A DNA stretch of 64,000 bases from Ixodes scapularis (GCF_016920785.2 NW_024609837.1:25111533-25175532); one strand, 5' to 3'. Counted from the stretch's first letter, positions 47,601-60,153 are shown. The notes: a model not told the origin generated them from the letters alone. A program made the numbers and translations.

Positions 47601-49574
47601 AAGTCGAAAGAAACAAAGTCACAGCTTTTCTCTTCTTATCCGAACATTATCGGGAAAGCAGCTCTGACGTCTAATGATCGCAAAAACCGATTGCCCTGAG
47701 CAGCAAGGAGTGCCAGACAGCCCTTATGATTTTTGTCCTCCTCTGATTGCGCCTGTTTTGAGACCCGCGGCGAGAAAGAGTCATTAGAAACGGCAGAGTT
47801 TTAGACCGACGCGCGTTCTGCGATTTTCATGGCGGTATACTATTAAACTTTCTTCGCTTTATTACCGGAATAAGTAAAAATTTCGAAGGAACCGCTTTAT
47901 ACTTACGAAGCGCTAGTGCAAGCCTGATGCGCTCCGGAAAGTATCGGGTGTGGGAGAATAAAGAACCCCCCTCCCCCCGGCCTCTTCCATCCCTCCTAAT
48001 ACGTGATCGAGTGCGTCTCTCAGCATCTCGCAATGCCTCTTGGGGTGGACGAGGGATTTACATGTCAATTACGTCATTCCCAAGCCCTGTCTTGTACGCA
48101 ATACTGATTTTTTTTTTCGCGGAAATGATTGCTTTATTCCCAGTCTCCCTCCAAATATATGTAGAGCTAGCGGTCCGGACCAGGTGCCGAGAAAACTTTT
48201 CGAACTTACCATGAGGTAAGTTCGAAAATCGAAAATCAGTTAAAAGATAAGTAATTTTAAAAACTCTTTATTTACGAAATGGTGACCACCAGCGGACTCC
48301 CCGATTAGATGGAGGTAAATTTTGAACGCTATCAAGAGCACGTCCCATTTTCTCGTTGAAAAAAAAAATTTTTTTTTCAGGAATTGTTATTAGTTTTTGT
48401 AGTTGACGCCGAGTATATAGTAATAACGTTAGAAAAGATGAAAAAAAAAAACGTAGGCCTTGTCTGATAGATGGTATTGGCAAAACACGCGGACTTGGTG
48501 CGCGCTTTGCTTTCGAGTAAAATGCGGCGTTAGTGTTTTGCCACCTGTGTCACTGGGGAGATATCTCCGCAGTTGGATGTTTGAGATAACAAAAATTGGC
48601 ACAAACTTGACTGGAACAAATTCTAAATTTTAATTTTCCTCCCCCCCCCCCCTTTGTTTTTAAGCGTTGTGAAGTTAACGTTTAAGCTTTCTGAGCTGTT
48701 CAATGTTACATAAAAAAGCAAATTGATAAGGAATTATAAGTTCCATTCCAAGACCAATTAGAAGGAAACGAGAACTCTCAAGAGCGTATTTCTCGAATCC
48801 ACCACGGGCGACGCGGCGAATCACTGGAATTGAAGTTTTCGGCCGAGTGTCACCAATCCCCTTCGGAAAAACCCCAGTTCCGGCACTTTTCCAATCAAAC
48901 GACGAACACGACGAATGCTCAAATGAGCTCTTGGCCCCGAGGGTTTATATCTGGGCCCCTGCTAAAGAGGAAGCTCAGCCGTCCGCGCTGAATAAACAAG
49001 CTACGCCTCGTTTATTCACTTTGCGCTCGAAGCCTGTACCCCCAATTGTTTACATAATATGGCCGCGACCCACCCGACGCAAGATGCGCATAAATTATGC
49101 CTTTGTCCAAGGTGGAAACGCGCCGTCGGTAGACTCCACAGTTCCCAGAACGGGCCTTGGAACCAAGGAGGTTAGAAGTACTGGGGGCACGTTGCAATAT
49201 TGGTGAAGCCTAGTCATAAAAAGTTTAAACGATTTTGTGCCTGGCGTGACCACAGATCTCTCTGGCGATTGGTGCGCGTGACATGTCACGTGCGAGATGG
49301 ATGGTTGCTTGCAGGAGGATTCCTAGCAAGCTTGCGCGCGCTCCGTCCGGTAGGTTCTATCAAATCGAAGGCTAGGTTGTGGTGCATTCTAGTACATCAT
49401 AGCTAGACGAAAACTAGCTACGGTCACGTGATGTGGTCACGTTTGCATGGTAAGTGAGGAGAGTAAGGAGGAAAATGAGAAAGAGGCGAGGCGTCAAGGG
49501 AGCATGGCTTGTGGAGGCTACGCGGCTGACGTCATGCCCTCTCCCGAACGGTGTGTTGGCGGCGTTGGCGGTAG
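44626..49574. other. Intergenic, no gene recognised
   Basis: Open frames up to about 170 codons (near 44.6-45.1 kb) lack recognisable domains. A 26-bp hairpin TCGAACTTACC...GGTAAGTTCGA lies at about 48199-48224. Confidence 0.4.
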
Positions 49575-49626
49575 GGTGGCTAGACTCCAAGGACGTTTAA
49601 CCTCCTTGCTAGACACTCTAGCCACC
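49575..49626. repeat. Imperfect short foldback
   Basis: GGTGGCTAGA and TCTAGCCACC bound a segment whose interior (CTCCAAGGA...TCCTTG) also partly pairs. It lies just upstream of the LINE fragment. Confidence 0.5.
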
Positions 49627-49779
49627 ATATATTGGCGGCAACGCTTTGGGATGGATAGATTAACGCGTACGACCGATCCCTCGAATTCGGGCGGTGACTC
49701 GCGCCAGCTTGCGAGTGTTTGTAATCTCAAAGTTCCCAAAGCTACCAGCAGGGGGCGACGCCTACGTGCTCTTGACTTG

Positions 49780-50507
49780 GAAGGAGACATGGGATGGGCA
49801 TCATTTGAGAGCAGGGAAGCTGTGAGCAGGATAGAATTTCAGCATCGGTTGAGGCAAATGGATGGGGAGCAATGGGCACGAAAGGTTTTCAGCTATTTAT
49901 ACATGAGGAGTATAGACACAAAGTGGAGACAGCGCACTAGGAAATTAAGAGGAAAGTTTTTAGGCTATAGTGGAGTTACGGAAAAGCAGGCCTCAGTTAA
50001 GAAAAAAGTTAAGGCCACAGAAAGAGATCGGTGGCTAGAGGGCCGTCTTTGTCTGCAGACAAAGACGGCTCTTCCAGAGCCGTTACGGAAAAGCAGGCCT
50101 CAGTTAAGAAAAAAGTTAAGGCCACAGAAAGAGATCGGTGGCTAGAGAGCCGTCTTTGTCTGCAGACAAAGACGGCTCTGGAAAGCTATAGATTAAACAA
50201 AACGGTTGTTGTCAAAGAAAGCATTTATGACGATTCTAGGGGAAGCTCATTGTTCTTTGAGGCAAGGACAGGTGTTTTGCGAACCAGAACATACAGAGCG
50301 AAGTACCAGGAAATAAATACAATGTGCGCTGCTTGTGGAGAGGAGGACGAGACGGCTGAGCACTTGATACTCTACTCCAAAGGGCTTCACCCTAAGCCTA
50401 CCGAAGACAACATAGATTTAATAAAGTCATTGGGTTTCAGAGACAGCGAAGGAAAATTGGATTTCAAGACAGTAGAGATTATCAAGCAAAGATTAAGTGA
50501 CTGGTAG
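49780..50507 (+). pseudogene. LINE reverse-transcriptase protein, C-terminal fragment
   Basis: This is the portion C-terminal to the reverse transcriptase domain. The first frame reads GDMGWASFESREAVSRIEF, QWARKVFSYLYMRSIDTKWR and TRKLRGKFLGY. The second, after a 107-bp duplication, reads LESYRLNKTVVVKESIYDDS, SSLFFEARTGVLRTRTYRAK and a zinc-knuckle-like MCAACGEEDETAEHLILYSK. It ends at ...QRLSDW and TAG (50505-50507). In the knuckle the expected final Cys is Tyr. The duplication shifts the frame by two bases, so no continuous protein is made. Sequence upstream of about 49780 does not look like LINE. Confidence 0.8.
49975..50179 (+). repeat. 107-bp tandem duplication with two 34-bp palindromes
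   Basis: GTTACGGAAAAGCAGGCCTC begins at 49975 and again at 50082, and the copies are nearly identical through 50179. Each ends in AGAGCCGTCTTTGTCTG followed by its complement: perfect in copy 2 (50146-50179), one mismatch in copy 1 (50039-50072). The junction has TCCAGAGCC, the complement of GGCTCTGGA that follows copy 2. Confidence 0.93.
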
Positions 50508-50796
50508 CAGAAAGCGAGAGAAAACTAGGTATTTTCTTATTAACTAATGGCAAGGGGGTTTTATAGCTTCACTTTCGTTTCAGTGCGGAGTGAATACAGT
50601 TTTCACATTTAAATATTATAAACTTAAATAGTAAAACAAAATAGCTAGGTGGCGTAAGCTACCACCCGATCCAAAGGGCTCAACCGGATTCATCCGTCCA
50701 TCCATCCATGACTTGGCGGGAACTTCTGCAACCAACCACCAAGGGCAGGCAACAACACGACATTTGCATGACGTCATCAGGCGGAAATCAAATGAG

Positions 50797-50989
50797 GAGC
50801 GCAACTTTACCTGCTTCTTATGCCGGGGTTGTGATGACGTCAGAGCGCCGAGCTCTGATTGGCTATCATTGGAGGATAGTGGGTAGACCTCGAGGCAGCT
50901 TGAGGTCTACCCTTTGATCAGAGCCAATCAAATCCCGGCGTTCTGATGTCACCACAACACCGACAAAAGAAGCAGACGAATTTGCGCTC
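50797..50989. mobile_element. MITE, ~193 bp, arms with CRE and CCAAT motifs
   Basis: GAGCGCAA at the left and TTGCGCTC at the right bound arms that pair through CTGCTTCTT, GTTGTGATGACGTCAGAGCG and TGATTGGCT, with an inner hairpin of GGGTAGACCTC and GAGGTCTACCC. Arms are about 85% identical. No duplication was confirmed. Pairing may extend slightly further outward. Confidence 0.75.
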
Positions 50990-52060
50990 TGCTTTGAACA
51001 CTTTTGAGGACGCGGTGGACTCACCGGTCGGATACGCGTTCAATGCGCCATTGCCCGTCTGCTAACGAAAATGGGACGCGAGATTTCGGTAAACTCGTCT
51101 GGTTTTCTTCCCTAGAGTTCGATTCCTTTGAGTTTTATATCTCTTGTTTCTTGCTTCATTTCTTTTTTTATTTGCAATAAAGTTTGGGGATTGTTCTTTT
51201 TACATGTGACTTGGCCTGGAACAAAGCCGGGGGGAGAGGGGGGGGGGGCGCAAGAAAAAAGCTAAGTGTCATTGTTTAATGATATGGGCCATGTGCTATG
51301 CAAATGAAGTGAATTTTCAGGAAACTATCCTTTCCTTTTCGTAACGGTAATTTTTTTTTCTTGCTTCGGAATGGAGTTACGAAAGCTCTCTTTGGTCGTC
51401 CTTGTCACTATAGCCAATTAATGAAAGAACCGTCTCGGGTCTTTCTAACTCGAAAGCCGAAAAAAAAACTTCGTAACTCTCTAAAAGAAAAAAACAACTT
51501 ACGGAGCTGATGGGGCTTTTTAACTGTTTTGTAACAAAACAGCAAAAGAAAGCAAGAATACGTGGTGAAAAAAAAAAAAGTTATACGTTTCCTTCTGTCT
51601 TGAATTCTCGAATTTCACTAACAAGCTCTCGTAGAGTCTTTCGCGTTGTCCTTGAGCTAGGGATCTTGAAACGACACTCTCCTCTGACTTTCGCCCATTT
51701 TATAAAGTGGAGCCATGCGTGTTCGAGTAAAAAAGTAGGATGAAATGACTCGCATTAGGGCCACTTTTCATTATTAACTTAGTTGTCAGACATGTTTCTC
51801 CGAAAAAAACTTAAATAAACCGAACGTTTTGGTAATCTTAGTTTAAAGCAAAAATGACCCGGACGCATGGTAATGGGACGCTTTTAATTTTACAATTTAA
51901 CAACTGCGCAATGATTGAAGTAACATTAAAAAAAAAAGTTACGGATAACCATATATCGTGCATCACGCATTTTCATGGCTCTGACATCCAGTCGCAACAT
52001 TAATAATTCAACCCGAGACTGTAATGAATAAAAAACGAGTCATTCCAACTGGAGTCTTTG
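50990..52060. other. Intergenic, no gene recognised
   Basis: Short frames only. A G-run lies near 51228-51248. Confidence 0.4.
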
Positions 52061-52303
52061 TTTTAGAGCCTGCAGCTCTTAGGCACCCGTTTCCGGCTTG
52101 AACGGCGTCGTCGTCGCCGTCGCCGTCAGCGTAACCGCGCGTTCCATCTTGGTACGGTTTCCATAATGACGTCACACGTGACGTCACGAGGGAGGAGGGA
52201 GGGACAGGAGGGGAGGAGGGGCATGCCCTCCTCTTCGTACCCTCCCCTCCTCCTCGTCAAGAGCTGCGCTCTGATTCGGCATTACAGGGAAATTGTAAAC
52301 GTC
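52061..52303 (+). repeat. Dispersed GC-rich repeat family, copy 3 (short)
   Basis: TTTTAGAGCCTGCAGCTCTT, CCGTTTCCGGCTTGAACGGC, a CGTCGCCGT run and GTAACCGCGCG are followed by TGACGTCAC palindromes and a GAGGAGGG block. It ends with AAGAGCTGCGCTCTGATTCG and GCATTACAGGGAAATTG. This copy has no dyad array, so the array is optional in the family. Confidence 0.78.
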
Positions 52304-53476
52304 CTTCATTTTTGTATGCACGATGTTCGCGCAGGGTGTTGGGGAAACTTAACCCCGAGGGGAGATTGAACGAGAAACGGCAAACAAAACGCCGTCGTTG
52401 TCTTTATTTTTGCTTTTGTTTTACTTGCCGTCCTCTTATGGGCTTAAGTCCTTACCAGACTCACAGAAGCCACGCATTACTTAGTGAAATTAACGCTGTA
52501 CGTTTGCGTACCTCTCAAATAAAATAACTCTCAACTCTTTTCTTACAGCGGATAAGAACTCACCATTTCCTTACTGTCAGTTAGGTACCGACAACCGCTT
52601 ACGCAAATTCAATTGAATACAATTTAATTTATTTTTCGTCCGTACCTTCTCTTTCCGAAGATGCCTTCCACGTCCACCCCGGTTCCCTTATCATGTATTC
52701 AAAATTTTGCCTGTTCATTTCGTATCTTACAAGCGCACCTGTAATGCCGCGGTAAATAGTGTCCATGTTGTGGCTGCTGTGCCGGCGGGGGTCTGTTCTT
52801 TTATCATTTGTTTTTGCTCCCGACGCCGTCGACCCGAGCCTTCGCTAGGGTCGACGGCGCCGACGGCGAGACTGCGCCAGCCAGGCGGTGATCAATGCAC
52901 GGGCCGATTAGACAAGGAATTTGGTTCTGGCGATTGGAGAACTGACGGTGTGTTGATTTTACTGTCGGACGTTTATTGGACAGGTGTATACCACGTGATC
53001 TCTTTCGGTTTTTAAATTATTGGTCGGTCCTGGCCAGAGGAAGACAAGGACATTTCCTACGAAGGCCCGTGTCGGGCGAGAGAAGAACGATTTTGGCGTA
53101 TGAGTTGGGCGCGCAAGCGGACTTGGAGGCGCGCAGCAATGATGCCGGGTCCCTGGCGTTTTGTAACGAACGTACAGAGTCAGTAATTATTCGAACTAAG
53201 AAACACCTTGGAAAACGTCAACCATCGAACGGCTCCTGGATTCGGCGGCACAAACGGAAGACACGGAAGACCATCGTCATCAGAGAAGTACGAAGAACCA
53301 AAAAGAAATTTTTACTACTCCTATACACCTACGCGGTCGAACTCGCGTGTTACACGCTCGGAGACAGCTTTTTCTGTAGTTTACCCCGGCCACACGCAAA
53401 CAATACAGGAAAAGTTTTGTTCTAGAAACGCCTCGTAAAAGCTATAGCGATCGTTTTGTATAAAACGCTCGTTATG
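52304..53476. other. Intergenic between two repeat copies
   Basis: A GC-rich hairpin (GCCGTCGACCC...GGGTCGACGGC) lies near 52823-52857. The 149-codon frame at 52976-53425 matches nothing I recognise. Confidence 0.4.
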
Positions 53477-53944
53477 TTTTAGAGCGCAGATCTCAGGTGC
53501 CCGATTCCGGAAGAGCGGCGTTGCCGTCGCCGTTGCCGCCGCCGTAGACGTAACCGCGCGCGTTGCATTAGGGGAATAGTGCAAGCGGGCGTTACCGCGC
53601 GTTACCATTATGAAAAAAATTCCCCGCAAAATTTTGCGGAAACAATATCTCCGCTAATTTAGCGGAAATGGTTCCGCCCTAAATTTAACAAATAAATTCC
53701 GCTCTAAATTAAGCGAAAATATTTCCCGGTTAAATTCAGTGGAAAAATGTTCGTGCTAAATCTAGCGGAAAAATTTAGCCGGAAAATTTCCCCGCTAAAT
53801 TTAGCGGAAATTTTTCGCTAAATGAGAGAATAGCGGAAGAGGAGAAGGGGAGGAAGCGGAGAGGCAAACCCTTCCCTCCGTACCCTCCCCTCGTCCTGCT
53901 CAACAGCTGCGCTCTGATTCAGCAGTACAGAGATTTATAAACGT
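53477..53944 (+). repeat. Dispersed GC-rich repeat family, copy 4
   Basis: TTTTAGAGCGCAG, the GCCGTCGCCGTTGCC run and GTAACCGCGCG open the copy. About seven degenerate dyad units (CCGCTAAATTTAGCGG-like, 53616-53826) follow. A purine-rich block and ACAGCTGCGCTCTGATTCAG close it. The units are more diverged than those at 9.6 kb. Confidence 0.78.
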
Positions 53945-56900
53945 GTTATGTTTTTTTATGTATAAGGTAACACTTGTAACACTTACCTCTTATATTTACT
54001 TTATCTGCGAGTTTCTTTTTTGTTGGTTTTATAATGCGCGCGCGAGGAAATAATGATGACCGTTGCACCAACGGTCATCATTATTTCTGTACAACATATA
54101 AATTAACTCGGATCGAATTAATTCTAAAAGTATTGAACTCACGAAACGAAAGGTCCCAATACAACCCCGTCGTTATTTTTTTTTTCTTTGTAACTTTCGG
54201 TTGCCTTGTTTATTCGGAGACACTATAACTATACCGACAGCTTAAAAAACAAGCAGTTTGTTCTAGCTTCTTATTCCGCGTTAGTATCGGTTAATCTGAC
54301 GGACTGCGGCAATAAAATGCTCGGGACACGTCACGCGATTTTTTTAGGTTGTCGAATACTACAGATTACTAGATTAAAAAAAAATTATTATTATTATTCT
54401 TTTTTTTTTTTTTTTTTTTTTGCTGTGCGATATAGGATCAGGTCCCAACTTCCTTATCTTTTTGCCAGCAGCCTCGATTAAATTCGCTACGAGGGATGAA
54501 GTCAGTTCGCTCGCTCACGGGTTTCTCACATTATCGATTCTCAATGATACAATGACAGCACACAAGAGATGCTGTGCGAGGCTCCGTTCAACCCTCAGAT
54601 GATGGTTGGGTGGGAGCTGCAGCGCACGCGGAACCAATCCATCGCCCCCCTTTCAAACCCCGCCGCCTGCCTCCGCTCTCTGCTCGTGGGAGTACGGGTG
54701 GGGCACGTGATCATGTGGCAAAAGATACACGTATGAATGGTGCCAAGCACGGAGCTTTTTCCCGCGCTGCCAGCTTTAAAGGGCTGTGCAAAGCACACCG
54801 CAGTAGCCCGCGGGTGCGAGCCTTTTCTTCACCATTAACGGTGACCACCAAAGACAACTTTTTCCGGGTACAAAAAACGCGACGCGTACAAAAATACGCG
54901 AGATAAACGAAATCTCGCACCCCGTCGCGAATCCCGCGTGGAATAATCACTGGAAAGGGCTACAACCCCCCTTAACGGGGTCCTCGTTCATTGTCAACAC
55001 ACACACATAAACACACATAGCACGATTCGAATGCACGCAAACTGCCGCTTCCCCATTAAACGCAGTCGGGTAAATACAGTTCGCGCGCCGTGTTGCTGCT
55101 TTCAAAGGAATCTCGCTGGAGATGAGAATTCCTGGTAAGTCGAGGACGGGTAGTGCGCTGATTAAAAAGAAGGATAGAGCGGTAACGCCTGTGTAGGCGC
55201 TGACGGCCGAAGGAACCCACTGCCATAGACTCCTATATAGCCTGGCGGATCGCCATGAGAAGCGACCGCCAAAATGGAAAAAAGCGGAGCGGCAAACAAC
55301 GGATGAGAGGAGAGCCACGTGACTGGCGCCCCGCTGCGGCGAGACGCCGAAACACACTTCTCCCGAGCGAACCAGTGTGTTTCGCGCGTCCTCGCCGCTG
55401 CAAAAGCTTTGCGCTGACGTCCAGGTTCCCCGAGAAAATGGCTCTTTGATGCTCTGTGCTACGAGATCCGCGCGCTCCAAATCTGCGACCGCGGACACTC
55501 TATGGCGCCGTCGTCGAACTGCCCGGCTTTGTAAGTATAGAGGAGGCTATTTTCGATCTCGCCGGCTGCGTAGCAAAAAAAGAGATGCTCGAAGCTCGAC
55601 ATGCCCCGTGTTCTTTAAAACTCTCGGTAACTATTTATAAAAATGAAAGGGATACTAAATCTTTCGGACAAGCGAAATGTAGAACACGAAAAGAATAATG
55701 TGCTAGAAAAAAATATAAAGACGCTACTACAGACACCCATCTCTCATGCGCATAAAATTTGAGGAAGTTTCTTCATTCCTCGGCAGAAAAGAGAGCGAGA
55801 AAAAAAGGATCTGGATATCTGTTATTCCATAATGGCATAGCCGACAAGTGCGGAATGGCTCGTTCGTTTCTAATAAAGCGGCAGAGGGAAACGCTCGAGG
55901 TACGAAACACACACACAAAAAAAGGATTTCGGGAAAACAAATCTGCTCGGAAATAGGGATGCGCCAGAACGTATGGTAATATGGCTTCCCGACGGACAAC
56001 TTGGATATCCAATGCCGCGTCCGCTGGAGCTGCCTAATATAACGCTGTTGGTTGCGTGCGTTGGCGGACGACGATGGATGGGAGGAGGGGAAAGAAAAGG
56101 GAAAAGACGATTTTTCAATAAAGGTTCTTAGGAAAATGGGGAGGTTTGGGGAGATAACGTAGATGCTAGCGGGCGGAAACTACCGAAAAATGAAATATTT
56201 AAGGAAAAAAAAGTAATGCAATAAAAGGAAGCAGGGGAACGGGTAAGAGCTGCGGCAAATATTAAAGATGTTGCTTCTAGGGAAACGTCGGAATTTTGAG
56301 GTAAAAGTTAAACTTTTTTCTTCTTTCTTTGGGGGGCGGTGGGGGGGGGGGGGGCTGTTGATTTTTAAAAAAGTTTTTGGTCAAAAGGTCGTTGTGCGAG
56401 AGGGAAGAATAAATGATAATGTTAGGAATATCGCCAAAGACCTTAAAAAACGACAAGCGAGCGTAATGGGGGATAGATTAAGGGATGATTGGAATCGGGA
56501 TTGCATGCAGAAGGGTTAACATGGAATGTAGGTATAGGAAAACAGAAAGGAGTTTAACGGGGAGAATAGGAGAGTTATGGAGAGGCAAAAATCAGAACGT
56601 AAACACTACCATATGAAAACTGTGTGGAAAGCAATATGGCCATTAACTAAAGAACACGATATTAAACAAAGATATTAAATAAAAAAAAACCTGATCTTGA
56701 GCTAAACTAAAAGCAAAAACAAGCAAATTTTGGTTGGGAGCAAATGGAGGGCAATAGGAGAAGATTCCGTTTGCATTAAAGCAAGGAAACGTGAGTTGAA
56801 AAGATGATGATATGTAACAGGAACTGCTGGGGAATGGGGATTACTCGGGAATTGTTTGAGGAAAAGAAGTTTAGGAACAGGATATGTAAATGAGAAAGAA

Positions 56901-57482
56901 GATAGAGGGAAAGGGAAAGAGAGAGAGAGAGAGATAAAGAGGGGGATGAAAATATCGGAGAAGGAGAAAAGAGGAGTAGAGAAATTGGGACGGTGGCTGG
57001 GAACAAACAAAGGGGAGCTGCAGCTCGTGGCAGCGCGATTAAAGACACGAATACCAACGAGGACGACAAAAATAACAAAATACATTAGTTCGTAAGATGC
57101 AACGGAGAAGACAAACTACCAAGGGTACCTATACTACAAAAAATAAGAACAAGCAATAACTACGAGCTTTCGAGGCGCGTTCGGGCACGAAATGTAAATC
57201 CGAATGTTTTCTTTTCGCAATAATTATTCATGCGCGTGTCTTATCTTTCTTGCCTCTGCCGCTCTCGCTTTGAAACAAGGTTCACGTATGCGCGATTGCG
57301 GACCGAAGGTAGCAAACATCAACAGGAAAGCTAATTTAAATGTTTTGTCGTGTTTTTTTGTTTTGTTTTTTGTCATTTTCACTGGTACGAGTTTTTCTTT
57401 TTACAGTGGAGCTGTTAAGGGCTAGTTTCCCCAGGATCGTGTCCCCCGCAAAGAAATGAAGACACCCAAGTCTGGACACCTA
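53945..57482. other. Intergenic, no gene confirmed
   Basis: Includes the hairpin at 54047, a long T run with (ATT)n near 54381-54421, a hairpin with CGAAACACACT and AGTGTGTTTCG near 55349-55385, a TATATAGG-like TATA word near 55231, and a purine-rich (GA)n tract around 56900-56960. A 183-codon minus-strand frame at 54947-55498 has no recognisable domain. Confidence 0.4.
54047..54087. repeat. Perfect 19-bp-arm hairpin
   Basis: GAAATAATGATGACCGTTG, spacer CAC, then the exact complement. Confidence 0.93.
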
Positions 57483-57643
57483 CCGCCATCTATGAGCGAC
57501 GGTGGCAAGCCACGTATCTGGTTGCCGCCGTCGCTCATAGATGGCGGCAGCCTTTCCACTCTGGCTTGCCGACTCGCGGCCGGCCATTACTTTCCCTTGT
57601 ACAGCTCCGTTTGTCTTCCTTCTTCAGCAGAGTGGAAAGGCTG
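57483..57643. repeat. Two abutting hairpins
   Basis: Hairpin 1: 26-nt arms at 57483-57508 and 57522-57547 (one mismatch), containing CCGCCATCTATGAGCGACGG. Hairpin 2: perfect 16-nt arms CAGCCTTTCCACTCTG (57548-57563) and its complement (57628-57643). The second starts on the base after the first ends. Confidence 0.9.
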
Positions 57644-57710
57644 AAAGTTTTTTTCTTCATATTTATAGTTACACTTGAGTGTTCATTTTAAGAGCGTTAA
57701 CGTTGAAGCC

Positions 57711-60153
57711 CTTCGAATCAGTGTTGTGCCCGTTATCGAAAACAAGTGACGAAATAGAGTTACTCGTTACCTTAGAAAAAAGCTAACGCGTTACAGAGCT
57801 CAAGTTACTATTTTGCAAATGTAACGAAATACCGGTGTCGTTACTTGCCATGAGAAACGGACGTTACTTTTACGTTAGTTTGTAGTCACTTTGTGTTTGA
57901 CTGTTACGATATAAGAGCTGTTTGTATATGACTGTTAGTATATGTCTGTATAGCGTCTCAACCACAAACGTCGCCACAAGTTTGTCAAACCGTTCTTGGG
58001 AAACGGGAACTTGATGCGGTCGATCTCCATGTACTTCAGAAAGGGCGCGTCGGGAAAATGCGTTGTAGTCTCGGTCTTTTGTTTCTTTAAAAGCACTTAG
58101 AACTCTGATAGCTTCTGTGAATAGAGGAACTGGCGGAAAATAAGAAAACAATTAGGACTGATGCAAAGCACCGCTGTTAATTTCTAGTTATCAGTGGTGT
58201 GGTAGAACAAAATATTAACTAAATAAATTACATCACAAATTAGGAGAGCAAAAACTGTCTAAATAAATCCCAAACTTAAGCAAATATTAAATAGGCGTGT
58301 TTATATATAGCTGCCATTATTTATTTACCCTCCTTCTGAAATATACAAGTAAACTCAATACAGCCGTTTTCGAAGTGTTTTCGCTAGCTTACATTGATGA
58401 GCACTGTGAGATATAGCTGAAAAACTATGCGACTAACAAAACGATATCTAACAAAAGGTGCGTTCTTTTGGCTAACAAAACTTAACCCTGACATTTTTAA
58501 TTAGAAAGAGAAAGTGCCACTGAAGAATAACTTACATTAATGGGCTTTTTCATGTTAGAGTTCGACGTCCCTGAAGTGCTCAGCAGCTTGAGTTTCCGCA
58601 TATAGACTAGACATGCAAACAACAAATTGTCTGACTTCGTTTACCACAGTTCAAACATAGCCCTTAGCCCGGGCTATGGTAACAGAGTTTCGGTGGCTGT
58701 TGCCATCTTGCTTGAAAAGTGAGTGGGAAATGGCAGTAAAGGGGGCGTTTATAGCAAGCATTCTAAAACGGCCTTGTTGGGTAGGGGCAGACGTTACATG
58801 ACTGTTCAGTACACGGGCTGTTCAGAAACAACGCACCTCATAGCCATGTCAGTTTTAGTAACGGTCCGGTTTAGGCTACATGAGCAACAAAAAGAGGACA
58901 CCGATCGCTTATTATAACCAATAATTATAACCAAAGATGGTTATGGGTGATTATAAACGAAGTATAGCGCCGGCCCTACTTTGGTTATAATAACATGCGC
59001 ACTCGTAGTATCTTTACGTGTGTATATGACTAAAAGGGTGGCGAGCGTTTATAAGCTTTTTAACCTGTTTCTCTTTCACGACCAAACACCTTTTCCTGTT
59101 TTTCATGACGGCAGCAGCAGCAAAGTAAGGGCTAAGCAGACGAAAGCCATCACTATCACTGCTACGAATGTGTCTCTCTATGGTACAGTTGCCTTCACAC
59201 ACAACCAGAAATTTTGAAAAGGAAAAGGCGAGCACAGCGCCCAGCAATATATAATTCGGTCTTTGAATGCCAGGGAGTAGGGGGCATGCTTTCTTGTGGA
59301 AGACTACGCTATTTATGTCTGACGAACTGCTATAAAAAGAAGATACCGTCCGTGGTAATGACGGAGTCTCACGTCTAGTCTTTGAGGCGCTATGGGAGAA
59401 AGGATGTCCAGAGGATTTGGTAAGAGGCGACCTTCTGAACGGAACTCGTTCCCCAGCGAGAGGCCACACCTTTGTACCACGGCGGCACGGATTCTAAAAG
59501 ATGGTGACGTCTTTCTGGTGACAGTCGACGTTCAATACTGCGATAAAATTGCGACTTCTTTTTGTTCAAAGCGTGGGAACGTTAACGCTTCCAAACTTAG
59601 AGTTTATTCTTTCTGCTGTAGACAGAACGAGAATTTATTTGTTTTGTAGAGAAGGATGTGACGAGCTAGAGTAGCTAGAGACGCTGAGGCAAAATCCTTC
59701 GAGCGGCGGCAGACTGTAGCCATCTGAACGGAGGCCTTTTTCCAGAGAGGCGGCTGCTTTTTCAAGTAACGGCGAAGGTAATTTTAGCAGTCTTTCTACA
59801 ACGACTGCACCAAGGACGCTTAGTGGTTCCGCGCGGCTATAATCTCGCGGCTTTGGGGCCCGGTCGTGGGAACTCTTCTGGAGGAGTTTGAAATGACGCC
59901 ATTTATACATAGCTTTGTTGTACAGAATGAACGTGATTTTGTCTCCAAAATAATGATGCGGCCATTTTTAATCAAAAGTAACGAGTAACGGGTGACGTAA
60001 TTTGGTAGGAGATAGCATAAAATAAGAACGACATTACTTTACTCGTTAGTCACTTGGAATTATAACGAGTACGTTAGTAAGTTAGTTAAAAAAGTAACGC
60101 GTTACAAGTAACGTCGTTACTAGTAACGCGTCAGTTCCAACACTGCTTTGAAT
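57711..60153. mobile_element. 2.4-kb hAT transposon with 8-bp target-site duplication
   Basis: The element spans 57719-60145. Left end CAGTGTTGTGCCCGTTA; right end complement CAGTGTTGGAACTGACG. Both subterminal regions are dense in GTTACTCGTTAC/AAGTAACG words, common in hAT elements. CTTCGAAT (57711-57718) and CTTTGAAT (60146-60153) form the 8-bp duplication with one mismatch. Only a small transposase remnant is seen, so this copy is non-autonomous. Confidence 0.87.
57870..58151 (-). pseudogene. hAT transposase remnant
   Basis: A 93-codon minus-strand frame includes PVSQERFDKLVATFVVETLY. This resembles the region shortly after the BED zinc finger of hAT transposases, where a conserved segment ends in VVE..L followed by P.S.V....F. 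Downstream of ETLY the expected continuation is lost. It lies inside the element bounded by hAT termini, which supports the assignment. Confidence 0.6.

Larger units (their letters stand above)
49780..50710 (+). mobile_element. 5'-truncated non-LTR retrotransposon (LINE) 3' end
   Basis: The 3' coding end of a LINE ORF2-type protein is followed by about 200 bp of 3' untranslated sequence. The latter includes AGGTGGCGTAAGCTACCACC (a small hairpin) and CGATCCAAAGGGC, and ends in a (CATC)n tail at about 50695-50709. The tail and the truncated 5' end are the usual marks of target-primed reverse transcription. From memory this 3' end is common in tick genomes. Confidence 0.8.

Noticed and set aside
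54947..55498. 183-codon minus-strand frame near a TATA-like word
   Set aside because: No recognisable domain, and the upstream signals are ordinary AT-rich words.
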